41,691 nt of DNA, taken from a bacterium. Its GTDB lineage: Bacteria > Bacteroidota > Bacteroidia > Cytophagales > Thermonemataceae. The position numbers and the translations under genes were made by a program. Below are positions 22,539-31,744 of the stretch, piece after piece. The notes beneath the pieces are model-generated. The model worked only from the letters and a program-made list of their open reading frames with translations, was not told the DNA's origin and did not search any database. The number at the start of each line of letters is the position of its first letter. Positions within the stretch are counted from its first letter, which is position 1. The stretch spans positions 1 through 41,691 of the forward strand of contig JANYGM010000475.1 in NCBI GenBank assembly GCA_025362415.1, in the 5' to 3' direction.

Positions 22539-25500
22539 ATGCAAGACCAAACTATCTATAAACCGCAAAATCATATCCGTATTGTTACGGCTGCCTCCCT
22601 TTTTGACGGACACGATGCCGCAATCAATATTATGAGGCGCATTATTCAGGCTTCTGGTGCAGAAGTCATACATTTAGGACACAACCGTAGTGTAATGGAA
22701 ATTGTAGATTGTGCCATTCAAGAAGATGCGCAGGCTATTGCGCTCACCAGCTACCAGGGCGGACACGTAGAGTATCTCAAATATATGTATGATTTGCTCA
22801 AAGAACGCAACGCAAATATCAAAATTTTTGGTGGTGGTGGCGGTACTATTTTGCCTACTGAAATAGCAGAACTCCACGCTTACGGCATCAATAAAATCTA
22901 TTCCCCTGATGATGGAAGAGCTATGGGACTTCAAGGAATGATAAATGATTTGATGAAACAAGCAGATTTTCCTACCTATAAAGACGAGAAAAACACGCTA
23001 AAACAACTATTAGAGGATACAAAAGCTAAAAATGAGTTGTCTATTGGTCGTCTGATTTCTGTTGCTGAAAATCACCCAGAAATCTATAAAACGCTTAATA
23101 TCAAAAAAGAAATAGAAAATCAACCTAAAATACCTGTTTTGGGTATCACAGGCACAGGTGGTGCAGGAAAATCTTCTTTAGTTGATGAATTAGTACGTAG
23201 ATTTTTGATTAACTTTGAAAATAAAAGTATAGCGGTCATTTCTGTTGATCCTTCTAAAAGAAAAACAGGTGGCGCATTGCTGGGCGACCGTATTCGTATG
23301 AACTCTATCTCCAATGGTCGTGTGTATATGCGTAGTTTGGCAACAAGGCAATCAAATTTGGCACTTAGTCAGTATGTTCAAGATGCTATTGATATTTGTA
23401 AACTGGCTAATTTTGACTTAATTATTGTAGAAACATCTGGAATTGGGCAATCTGATACAGAAATTGTAGAACATTCAGACGTTTGTATGTACGTGATGAC
23501 TTCTGAATATGGCGCAGCAACACAATTAGAAAAAATTGATATGTTGGATTTTGCTGATATTATTGCTATCAATAAGTTTGATAAACGTGGCTCATTAGAT
23601 GCAATGCGTGATGTCAAAAAGCAATACAGACGAAATCATAACCTTTGGGAAGCTCCTGAAGCAGATTTGCCTATCTACGGAACTATTGCCTCGCAATTCA
23701 ACGACCCAGGAATGAACACACTTTATAGAAAAGTGATGGATAAAATTGTGGAAAAAACCTCTGTAAATGCCCTTACTTCTGATTTTAGCATTTCTGAAAA
23801 AGCATCAGAAAAAATTTATATTATTCCACCAGAAAAAATCCGCTATCTCTCTGAAATTGTGGAAAGTAGTGCAGAATATGATAATTTTATCACTAAACAA
23901 AGCACCATTGCACGAAAAATGTACCAACTCAAAGGTACTATTGAAATGTTGCGAGCAAATATTGGCAAAAAAACCATTGAAATTATAGAGAAATCTGATA
24001 ATTTGGTGTATGCAGTTGAAAATATCCAAGATGAGCCTGCATATCTTACGGATTTAGTTGATATTTACAACCAATTAGAGAAAAAACTAGATTTGGAATG
24101 TAAAGAAATGCTAATGGAATGGGAAGCAACCAAAAAGCGTTATCGTGCCGACAAATACCAGTTTCAAGTAAGAGATAAAATAATTGAGCAAGATTTGTTT
24201 AGTGTTTCTTTGTCAAACACAAAAATTCCAAAAGTTGCTTTGCCAAAATACGAAGATTGGGGAGATATTTTGAGATGGCTTTTAAGTGAAAATGCACCAG
24301 GATTTTTCCCGTATGCAAGTGGAGTTTTCCCACTAAAACGTGAAGGAGAAGACCCTACACGTATGTTTGCAGGTGAGGGCGGACCAGAACGCACCAACAA
24401 ACGTTTCCATTATGTATCAAAAGGAATGCCTGCAAAACGCCTTTCTACAGCTTTTGATAGTGTTACTTTGTATGGAGAAAACCCTGACCATAGACTTGAT
24501 ATTTATGGAAAAATAGGCAATTCTGGAGTGAATGTTGCCACGCTTGATGATGCCAAAAAACTGTATTCTGGTTTTGATTTATGTAATCCAACTACTTCTG
24601 TATCAATGACAATCAACGGACCTGCGCCAATGATTTTAGCATTTTTTATGAATGTTGCTATTGACCAACAATGCGAAATTTATATCAAAAAGAATGGTTT
24701 GGAGGACGAAATCAACCAAAAAATAGCTGATATTTACAAGAAAAAAGGTGTTACTCGTCCTACTTATAACGAAGATATTCCAGAGGGAAATGATGGTTTG
24801 GGCTTGATGCTTTTGGGCGTTACGGGTGAAGATGTTTTGCCTGCTGATGTGTATCAAAAAATCAAAACTTATGCTATCTCCCAAGTGCGTGGAACTGTTC
24901 AGGCAGATATTTTGAAAGAAGACCAAGCACAAAATACGTGTATTTTCTCCACAGAATTTGCTTTGCGTATGATGGGCGACATTCAGCAGTATTTTATTGA
25001 GAAAAAAGTGCGTAATTTCTATTCTGTAAGTATTTCGGGCTATCATATTGCGGAAGCAGGTGCAAATCCTATTACACAACTTGCCCTGACGCTTTCAAAT
25101 GGCTTTACTTTTGTAGAGTATTATTTGAGTAGAGGAATGAATATTGATGATTTTGCACCAAATTTGTCGTTTTTCTTTTCTAATGGAATGGATCCTGAAT
25201 ATGCGGTTTTGGGGCGTGTGGCTAGACGTATTTGGGCAAAAGCTATGAAATACAAATATCACGGCAACGACCGTTCTCAAAAATTAAAATACCATATCCA
25301 AACTTCTGGACGTAGTTTGCACGCTCAAGAAATTGCTTTTAATGATATTAGAACTACTTTGCAGGCACTTTATGCCATTTATGATAATTGCAATTCTTTG
25401 CATACCAACGCTTATGATGAGGCTATCACCACACCCACAGAGGAGAGTGTAAGGCGTGCAATGGCTATTCAACTCGTCATTAACCACGAACTTGGTCTTG

Positions 25501-25988
25501 CAAAAAATGAAAATCCTTTGCAGGGTGCATTCATCATAGAAGAACTTACAGATTTGGTAGAGCAGGCAGTTTTGAATGAATTTAAGTCAATTTCGGAGCG
25601 TGGAGGAGTTTTGGGTGCAATGGAACGTATGTATCAGCGTAGCAAAATTCAAGAAGAAAGTATGCATTATGAAATGAAAAAGCACACAGGAGAATTGCCT
25701 TTGATTGGTGTCAATACGTTTTTAGACCCACAAGGCTCACCAACTATTATACCTTTGGAGGTTATTCGTAGCACAACAGAAGAGAAAGAGTTCCAAATTT
25801 CTATGCGTGATGCGTTCCACAAGCGCAATGAAGCGTTTTCTGCTGATATTCTCAAGAAATTGCAAGAAATTGCAATAAATAATGGTAATATTTTTGAGAT
25901 GCTGATGGAATGTGCTAAAATATGTAGTTTAGGGCAAATGTCAAACGCACTTTATGCGGTTGGTGGGCAATATAGAAGAAATATGTAA
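22539..25988 (+). CDS. icmF: Fused isobutyryl-CoA mutase with G-protein chaperone
   Basis: IcmF is an adenosylcobalamin enzyme that interconverts isobutyryl-CoA and n-butyryl-CoA; some members act on isovaleryl- or pivalyl-CoA. The single chain contains a B12-binding domain with the DxHxxG-type motif in SLFDGHDAAINI (about residues 20-31). It is followed by a MeaB-like GTPase with P-loop GITGTGGAGKSS (about 202-213) and NKFDKRGS. A linker and the substrate-binding TIM-barrel mutase (about 550 to the end) complete it. This fused order distinguishes IcmF from two-subunit methylmalonyl-CoA mutase. I chose the ATG at 22539 (MQDQTIYKP, 1149 residues) over a TTG ten codons earlier. No other acyl-CoA genes adjoin. 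Confidence 0.95.
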   Translation: MQDQTIYKPQNHIRIVTAASLFDGHDAAINIMRRIIQASGAEVIHLGHNRSVMEIVDCAIQEDAQAIALTSYQGGHVEYLKYMYDLLKERNANIKIFGGGGGTILPTEIAELHAYGINKIYSPDDGRAMGLQGMINDLMKQADFPTYKDEKNTLKQLLEDTKAKNELSIGRLISVAENHPEIYKTLNIKKEIENQPKIPVLGITGTGGAGKSSLVDELVRRFLINFENKSIAVISVDPSKRKTGGALLGDRIRMNSISNGRVYMRSLATRQSNLALSQYVQDAIDICKLANFDLIIVETSGIGQSDTEIVEHSDVCMYVMTSEYGAATQLEKIDMLDFADIIAINKFDKRGSLDAMRDVKKQYRRNHNLWEAPEADLPIYGTIASQFNDPGMNTLYRKVMDKIVEKTSVNALTSDFSISEKASEKIYIIPPEKIRYLSEIVESSAEYDNFITKQSTIARKMYQLKGTIEMLRANIGKKTIEIIEKSDNLVYAVENIQDEPAYLTDLVDIYNQLEKKLDLECKEMLMEWEATKKRYRADKYQFQVRDKIIEQDLFSVSLSNTKIPKVALPKYEDWGDILRWLLSENAPGFFPYASGVFPLKREGEDPTRMFAGEGGPERTNKRFHYVSKGMPAKRLSTAFDSVTLYGENPDHRLDIYGKIGNSGVNVATLDDAKKLYSGFDLCNPTTSVSMTINGPAPMILAFFMNVAIDQQCEIYIKKNGLEDEINQKIADIYKKKGVTRPTYNEDIPEGNDGLGLMLLGVTGEDVLPADVYQKIKTYAISQVRGTVQADILKEDQAQNTCIFSTEFALRMMGDIQQYFIEKKVRNFYSVSISGYHIAEAGANPITQLALTLSNGFTFVEYYLSRGMNIDDFAPNLSFFFSNGMDPEYAVLGRVARRIWAKAMKYKYHGNDRSQKLKYHIQTSGRSLHAQEIAFNDIRTTLQALYAIYDNCNSLHTNAYDEAITTPTEESVRRAMAIQLVINHELGLAKNENPLQGAFIIEELTDLVEQAVLNEFKSISERGGVLGAMERMYQRSKIQEESMHYEMKKHTGELPLIGVNTFLDPQGSPTIIPLEVIRSTTEEKEFQISMRDAFHKRNEAFSADILKKLQEIAINNGNIFEMLMECAKICSLGQMSNALYAVGGQYRRNM

Positions 25989-26066
25989 GTTTTTTTAGTG
26001 TTGAGTGAGTAGTGAAATAGTGTTTAGTGTAATACAATAATTTATTAAAATAAATCTTTCAAATTT

Positions 26067-26387
26067 ATGACAAAGAAAATCATTATTAGTTGTGTGTTGA
26101 GCCTAGTTTTTAGCTCGCAACTCTGTGCGCAAGATAAAAATATCTTGTCTGAAAACGCTGAAAATAGCACTTTTACTGCTAAATTTCCAGCAAAACCTAT
26201 GCTTTATTTTGTTGATGGCGTGCAAGTAAAGCCCACATTTTCTCAAATGTATGGTGTTTCTCCTTTGTCTTCAATGAATCCTAATGATATTGAGAAGATT
26301 GAGGTTATCAAAGGAGAAAATGCAGTTGCTAAATATGGTGAAAATGCTATTAGTGGTGTTGTACTTGTAACAAGAAAAGTAAAATAG
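26067..26387 (+). CDS. Small secreted protein resembling a stand-alone TonB-receptor plug segment
   Basis: This 106-residue protein has a signal peptide (MTKKIIISCVLSLVFSSQLCAQ). A segment then closely recalls the plug strand region of SusC-type receptors: PMLYFVDGVQV, MNPNDIEKIEVIKGENAVAKYGENAISGVVLVTRK. In the downstream SusC the equivalent reads VVIDG..., LNSNDIESMTVLKGQAAAALYGSDASNGVLIVTTKK. It has no barrel, no carboxypeptidase-like domain and an intact start and stop, so it is a free plug-like protein rather than an obvious fragment. It could be a periplasmic modulator of the receptor or a remnant of a duplicated susC. Its role is unknown. Confidence 0.75.
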   Translation: MTKKIIISCVLSLVFSSQLCAQDKNILSENAENSTFTAKFPAKPMLYFVDGVQVKPTFSQMYGVSPLSSMNPNDIEKIEVIKGENAVAKYGENAISGVVLVTRKVK

Positions 26388-26533
26388 AACGCTGATTTTT
26401 GCCAATATTGTTATAATATTATCTAAATATTAAAAAACACTAAACTTTTAAGAAAAAATTTCTAAGAAGTTTTATTTTGTACAAAAGTATTCTAAGCTAT
26501 TGAAAATCAAGTTTTTTAGTAGTTCAAGTTTTG

Positions 26534-26575
26534 AATATTTGGTTAGAATATGTTTTAACCAAATATTTTATTAAA
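26534..26575. terminator. Hairpin between the plug-like gene and susC
   Basis: AATATTTGGTTA (26534-26545) pairs perfectly with TAACCAAATATT (26556-26567) around a 10-nt loop. It most likely ends the upstream transcript. A second A/T hairpin (AAAAACTT/AAGTTTTT, about 26587-26610) follows before susC. Confidence 0.6.
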
Positions 26576-26626
26576 AAAAAACAAAAAAAAACTTTGTAAA
26601 AAGTTTTTTTTTGGTAAAAATGTGTT

Positions 26627-26634
26627 TATATTGC
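26627..26634 (+). promoter_or_regulatory. Possible -7 element for the susCD operon
   Basis: TATATTGC resembles TAnnTTTG with one change and lies 32 nt before the susC start. The TTGC ending is the same variant seen at the csp promoter. No well-spaced TTG is present. Confidence 0.4.
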
Positions 26635-26665
26635 ACACTAAAACTAAACCAAAATTTAAAAAATC

Positions 26666-29600
26666 ATGACAAAAAAGCTACTTGCTAGTTTTGTCCTTAC
26701 CATTATATTTGCAATGCAAGTATATGCACAAGGCAGGACAGTAACCGGAAAAGTCACCAATAAAGAGGGCGCAATACCTGGTGCGAGTGTTCTTGTTAAA
26801 GAGAATGTCTCAATTGCCACAATAACAACTGAAAACGGGGATTATACGCTTGCAAACATACCTGACAACGCAACACTTGTGTTCTCATCTGTTGGTACCG
26901 CAACCGTAGAAGTTTTAGTTGGAAACCAAACTGTTATTAACGTAACATTGAATGATGATGAAACACTAGGTACTGTCCTTGTTGAAGGTGCCGTAGGTAT
27001 TAAACGTGAGGCTCAGTCAAATATCAGTGGGGTTGCTGTGATAAAAGGCGCTGATATTACACAAGGTAAATCTCTTAGCTTGGCGCAGGGACTTACTGGC
27101 AAAATAGCGGGTTTACAGATCAATACTACTAGTAGTGGTGTAAATGCACAATCTCGTATTACTTTGAGAGGTAGCCGTTCTATATTGGGTAATAATGAAG
27201 CCCTTGTGGTTATTGATGGCTCACAATCCACACAAGATGTATTTAACCAACTAAACTCAAACGATATTGAGAGTATGACTGTTCTAAAAGGGCAGGCAGC
27301 GGCAGCACTTTATGGCTCTGATGCATCTAATGGTGTGCTGATAGTTACAACTAAAAAAGGCTCTGTTGGTACTCGTGTTACTTTTTCTACAACACAACAA
27401 TTTGATAGAATTAGCTTTCTGCCTAAACTACAAGATAGATTTGGACTTGGTACTGGTGCTGGTTTTGGTTCAGATACGCAAGACTATTATGGTGGTGAAA
27501 ACCAATCTTTTGGACCTGCTTATGATGGAACTATCAGACCTACTGGTGGCGGTGGCTTAGACCCTATGAAACTAGAAGATGGAACAATAAACTATTTACC
27601 CTATGCCTATCAAAAGGATTCAAAATTGAATGCTTTTAATACAGGTACTCGTCTTCAAAATGAAATAAGTGTTTCTGGGGGTAATGAAACTACTAAATTT
27701 TATCTTTCTGCGGAAGATGTAGTGCAAAAAGGTATTATAGATGGTGATAAGTATAGAAGAACCAATGTCCGTTTTAATGCACAAACAACTAGTAATAGAT
27801 TAACAGCAGGCTTCAATGCTTCATATAATACTGGATTACAAGAAAATATAGCAGATAACCTAGGTAATAGTTTCTACTTTCTTGTATTAAATACAGCAGG
27901 TAACGTACCGTTGAGGTCGTATAGAAACTGGCAAGACTTTCAAAATCCTGATGGTTCACTAAATCCAGCAAATCCAAATAATTATTATAATGAATATTAT
28001 GCTAACCCTTGGTTTACTTTGGACAATAACAGACAAACTACAAGAACTAATAACTTTGTAGCTAACGTAAGCTTGGTTTATAAACTTACTGACTGGCTCA
28101 CGTTTACTTACCGTCCTGGTATTACTAACACTAATTCAGTTAGTAAAACCGCTAATGGTAAATATACCTACCGTGATTATAGTAAGAATGTATTAAAACG
28201 TCCTATTGCTAAGGATTTGCCAGGTGGTGTAACAGACAATAATGGTTATCAAACTAAAGTTACGCAAGATGTTTTGCTTACTTTTACTCCAAAATTAGTA
28301 AAATCTCTAGAAACTACTTTGATATTAGGCTCTAATATCAATGATAACTCTGCTCAAAATGTACGTGTACGTACAACTTCAATAGTTGTGCCTGGGCTCA
28401 ATAATGTTGCTAACAGACTAGGAGAAGCTAATATTGATGCAGGTTTTAACAGAATCTCTCAATCTCGTACCACAAGTGTATTTGCTGATTTATCCTTAGG
28501 GTACAAGAAAATTGTATATCTGCAATTGACTGGTCGTAATGAGTGGACATCTTTATTGGATAAAGGTAATAACTCTTATTTCTTCCCCGCAGCCAATTTA
28601 TCTGTTGTTGTAAGTAACTTAATACCAGCCCTTAAAGAGAGTAAGGTACTTACTTTCGCAAAAGTAACTGCTTCTGCTGCAAAAGTAGGACAAGTAAGCT
28701 TAACCCCCTACGCTACACAAAGCATCTTTACTTTGGGTAATGGCTTTCCTTATGGTAGTCAGCCTGGTTTTAGTGTAGGAGATAATATTGTTCAGAAAGG
28801 TATTAAGCCAGAGTTTACAACTTCGTACGAAGTGGGTACAGAACTTGGTTTTTATGATAGATTTAATTTGGAAGTTACAGCTTATCAGACACGAACTACC
28901 AATCAAACGCTTAGACTTAGCCTACCACAATCTACAGGCTATACACAACAAACTAGGAACGTGGGAGCGAGTGAAACAAAAGGAATAGAAGTTACATTAA
29001 GAGGAGATGTTATTAAGGCTGATAAGAATAATCCTGGTGGGCTTAATTGGAATGTTGGCGGTAACTATTCTTACAGAGATAACAAAGTAGTAGAATTATT
29101 TGATGAAACAAAAGAAATTCGTTTGGATAACACAAATAATGGTACTTTTGGAGATAGTAATGGTGGTATTTATGCTATAGTTGGGGAGCAATATCCCGTA
29201 CTTAAAACTACTAACTACCGTAGAGATCCACAAGGGAGAGTAATTGTAGATCCTGCAACTGGTTATCCGTTGGCTGCTGCTGGACAAACTATTGCTGGGC
29301 AGACAAGTCCAAAACATTCATTGGGTTTGAATACTACCTTGTCATATAAAGGATTTTCTTTATATGCTTTAGCAGAATACCGTTCTGGAAATGTTACTTA
29401 TCATGACCTTGGTTGGGATCTTACTTTTACTGGTAATGCTGCTGTAACAGCAACTTATGACAGAGAGCGTTTTATATTCCCTAATTCTTCTCTAGTTTCA
29501 GCTACTGCAAGTGATGGTAGTGCAGTTTCTTACGTAGCAAACACAACAGTACCTACTAGAAATGGTGGTTGGGATTACTGGGACAATAGCTACAAGAAAT

Positions 29601-29914
29601 TTGGTGAGAACTTCACTACAAGTGGAGCATTTTGGAAGTTGAGGGAGGCAAGAATCACTTACACATTGCCTACTAGTATACTAGAAGGAATGAGTAAGTA
29701 CATCAAAGGAGCAAACATTAGCTTTGTTGGTAGAAACCTATTGATATTTGTACCAAAAACTAACCAATTTACTGACCCAGAATTTGGAGATTCAGCAGAT
29801 AGAGCGCAGTTTGGACAAGCAAGTGGAACTACACCTAATGCAACTGGTGTAAGTACAAATAATCAAGCACCTACAACACGCACTTATGGTTTTAACATCA
29901 CCGTTACACTATAA
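26666..29914 (+). CDS. SusC/RagA-family TonB-linked outer-membrane receptor
   Basis: This outer-membrane channel imports a ligand captured by its SusD partner, using TonB energy. The 1082 residues begin with a signal peptide ending VYAQ. The CarboxypepD_reg-like domain follows (about 24-105; VTGKVTNKEGAIPGASVLVK), then the family linker and a plug domain (about 115-232, ending YGSDASNGVLIVTTKKG). The rest is a 22-strand-type barrel to the C-terminal FNITVTL. No glycoside hydrolase, sulfatase or lyase is encoded nearby, so a glycan substrate is not indicated; peptides or other organic ligands are possible. The SusD gene starts 14 nt downstream. Confidence 0.95.
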   Translation: MTKKLLASFVLTIIFAMQVYAQGRTVTGKVTNKEGAIPGASVLVKENVSIATITTENGDYTLANIPDNATLVFSSVGTATVEVLVGNQTVINVTLNDDETLGTVLVEGAVGIKREAQSNISGVAVIKGADITQGKSLSLAQGLTGKIAGLQINTTSSGVNAQSRITLRGSRSILGNNEALVVIDGSQSTQDVFNQLNSNDIESMTVLKGQAAAALYGSDASNGVLIVTTKKGSVGTRVTFSTTQQFDRISFLPKLQDRFGLGTGAGFGSDTQDYYGGENQSFGPAYDGTIRPTGGGGLDPMKLEDGTINYLPYAYQKDSKLNAFNTGTRLQNEISVSGGNETTKFYLSAEDVVQKGIIDGDKYRRTNVRFNAQTTSNRLTAGFNASYNTGLQENIADNLGNSFYFLVLNTAGNVPLRSYRNWQDFQNPDGSLNPANPNNYYNEYYANPWFTLDNNRQTTRTNNFVANVSLVYKLTDWLTFTYRPGITNTNSVSKTANGKYTYRDYSKNVLKRPIAKDLPGGVTDNNGYQTKVTQDVLLTFTPKLVKSLETTLILGSNINDNSAQNVRVRTTSIVVPGLNNVANRLGEANIDAGFNRISQSRTTSVFADLSLGYKKIVYLQLTGRNEWTSLLDKGNNSYFFPAANLSVVVSNLIPALKESKVLTFAKVTASAAKVGQVSLTPYATQSIFTLGNGFPYGSQPGFSVGDNIVQKGIKPEFTTSYEVGTELGFYDRFNLEVTAYQTRTTNQTLRLSLPQSTGYTQQTRNVGASETKGIEVTLRGDVIKADKNNPGGLNWNVGGNYSYRDNKVVELFDETKEIRLDNTNNGTFGDSNGGIYAIVGEQYPVLKTTNYRRDPQGRVIVDPATGYPLAAAGQTIAGQTSPKHSLGLNTTLSYKGFSLYALAEYRSGNVTYHDLGWDLTFTGNAAVTATYDRERFIFPNSSLVSATASDGSAVSYVANTTVPTRNGGWDYWDNSYKKFGENFTTSGAFWKLREARITYTLPTSILEGMSKYIKGANISFVGRNLLIFVPKTNQFTDPEFGDSADRAQFGQASGTTPNATGVSTNNQAPTTRTYGFNITVTL

Positions 29915-29928
29915 TCTAAATATTAAAG

Positions 29929-31674
29929 ATGAAGAAAATAATATATTCAATAGCAATTCTAGCCATGACAATCATGGCTAGCTGCAAACGAGATTACTTA
30001 GATGTTAATCAGAATCCTAACTCAGCAGTAACCTCTACAGCAGAGTTGGTACTACCAAATGCACTTAATGTTACTGCCGCAGGTATTACTCGTAATGAAG
30101 TGGGTGCATTTTGGGCGGGTCAGTGGGCACCTCCTACTTCCGTGTCTGGCTTTGGAGATGAACGTACTTATAATACACAAGCAAGTTGGGGCACTGCAAC
30201 AACAATTTGGAGTACTTATGATAACATCACGGATTATGAGTTCATTGAAAAAGATGCGTTGGCAAAAGGTAGAAAAAGACTTGCTGGTATTGCACAAGTA
30301 ATGAAAGCATTTAATTATCAGTTGCTTGTAGATGCTTATGGCGATATTCCTTATACAGATGCTGTAAAAGGAGATATCGGTATCACAACACCTAAATATG
30401 ATAAGGCGCAAGACATTTATCTTGACCTTATAGTAAAACTGGATGCAGCAGTTGCTAATCTTAGCTCACCAACAACACTAGACAATCCTAATGTTACACC
30501 ACAAGAGGATATTTATTGTGGGGGTAATATGATAAAGTGGGTTAAGTTTGCTAATACTTTGAAACTAAGAATACTACTTAGAAAATCAGAGCTTCCAGCA
30601 GAGCAAGGTTACATAACAGCGCAAATAGCTAAAATAGCTAATCCTTTGGGTGGAGGTCTATTTTTGGGTGCTTATGAGGATGTATTCTGCAATCCTGGTT
30701 ACTTGCAAACTGCAGGTAAGCAAAATCCATTTTGGAATAGATATGGTTTTACAGAAGCGAATACGGTTGCAGCTAATGCGGAGTTCTATGCGCTTTCAGA
30801 ATACGCTATCAATGCCATTGAAAAACCTACTGGTCCACGTGATTTTCAACGTATATTGAGAATTGCTAAACCCGCCCCAGCTACAGCTTATACATTTAAA
30901 GGAATTCCTTATGGTGTTACTGGTAATACAGCTTTTTTCTACGCATTGGTATCTGGTTTTGGACCTGGTTTACTTCAAAGCTTTAAGCAAAATATGCTTA
31001 TTATGACAGCATCTGAAGCACTTATGCTGCAGGCAGAGGCAAATGTAAAAGGGTACGCTGTAGGAGCTGGTGGGGCTTACAAAAGTTACTTTAAGGATGC
31101 TGTTAGGTCTTCTTTTGTATTATTGAAAGCTGGTGCTAACCCTCTTTCTGGAGCAGCTGCCCCAGGACAGCTTCCTGGTTGGTATACTGACAAACTTGCT
31201 ATTAGTGAAACAGTAAATTTTACTGCGTTAAAAGATAACTTTGATGCAACAAAAGATGCTTCTATCAAGGCTGCTGATAATTATTTATCTTATGGTATTA
31301 CTAATACGTCTGTGGGGTCTGCATCCAATAGAAATACAATAGCTGATATAGACTCACCTGTTGCAACAGATGTAGCTCTTAAAGTTATTATGGAGCAAAA
31401 ATGGGTATGCTTGATAGGGTTTGCAGGTTTTGAAGCTTGGTGTGATGTAAGAAAATACCAAAATGTTTCTGGAGGACCATCACCTATTTTGAATACTCCA
31501 AAATCTGTATCATCAGCAGTTATTGGTACGCCAGCACAGAGACCATTGCGTATTCCTTATCCATCTTTGGAAGCACAGACTAACAATGCGAACTTAACGG
31601 AAGCTATTACAAGGCAAGGTTTAGGTTCTGTGAGTAATATTCTTTCTACTAGAATATTCTGGGACAAAGACTAA
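29929..31674 (+). CDS. SusD/RagB-family substrate-binding lipoprotein
   Basis: This is the surface lipoprotein that binds nutrients over the SusC channel. The signal ends in a lipobox (MTIMASC, Cys19). The mature start DYLDVNQNPNSAVTSTAELVL is typical of the SusD-like_2 branch, often paired with receptors for non-classical substrates. TPR-like helices fill the middle and the C-terminal IPYPSLEAQTNN...RIFWDKD is characteristic. The length of 581 residues is normal. It is translated from the same message as the receptor (14-nt gap). A 14-bp hairpin follows its stop before the third gene of the locus. Confidence 0.93.
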   Translation: MKKIIYSIAILAMTIMASCKRDYLDVNQNPNSAVTSTAELVLPNALNVTAAGITRNEVGAFWAGQWAPPTSVSGFGDERTYNTQASWGTATTIWSTYDNITDYEFIEKDALAKGRKRLAGIAQVMKAFNYQLLVDAYGDIPYTDAVKGDIGITTPKYDKAQDIYLDLIVKLDAAVANLSSPTTLDNPNVTPQEDIYCGGNMIKWVKFANTLKLRILLRKSELPAEQGYITAQIAKIANPLGGGLFLGAYEDVFCNPGYLQTAGKQNPFWNRYGFTEANTVAANAEFYALSEYAINAIEKPTGPRDFQRILRIAKPAPATAYTFKGIPYGVTGNTAFFYALVSGFGPGLLQSFKQNMLIMTASEALMLQAEANVKGYAVGAGGAYKSYFKDAVRSSFVLLKAGANPLSGAAAPGQLPGWYTDKLAISETVNFTALKDNFDATKDASIKAADNYLSYGITNTSVGSASNRNTIADIDSPVATDVALKVIMEQKWVCLIGFAGFEAWCDVRKYQNVSGGPSPILNTPKSVSSAVIGTPAQRPLRIPYPSLEAQTNNANLTEAITRQGLGSVSNILSTRIFWDKD

Positions 31675-31683
31675 TAAATTAAC

Positions 31684-31720
31684 TTTCTCTACATAACTAT
31701 TCTTTAGTTGTGTAGAGAAA
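31684..31720 (+). promoter_or_regulatory. Intercistronic hairpin between the SusD gene and the third lipoprotein gene
   Basis: TTTCTCTACATAAC (31684-31697) pairs over 14 positions, including one G-T, with GTTGTGTAGAGAAA (31707-31720) around a 9-nt loop. It is followed by A-rich sequence rather than T residues on the plus strand. It is therefore more likely an mRNA-stability or attenuating element than a full terminator. Confidence 0.5.
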
Positions 31721-31744
31721 ACCAAACATCTAAATTAAAATATA

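Noticed and set aside
24636..25079. 147-codon minus-strand ORF inside icmF
   Set aside because: Antisense of the mutase domain with biased His/Ile/Phe composition typical of shadow frames.
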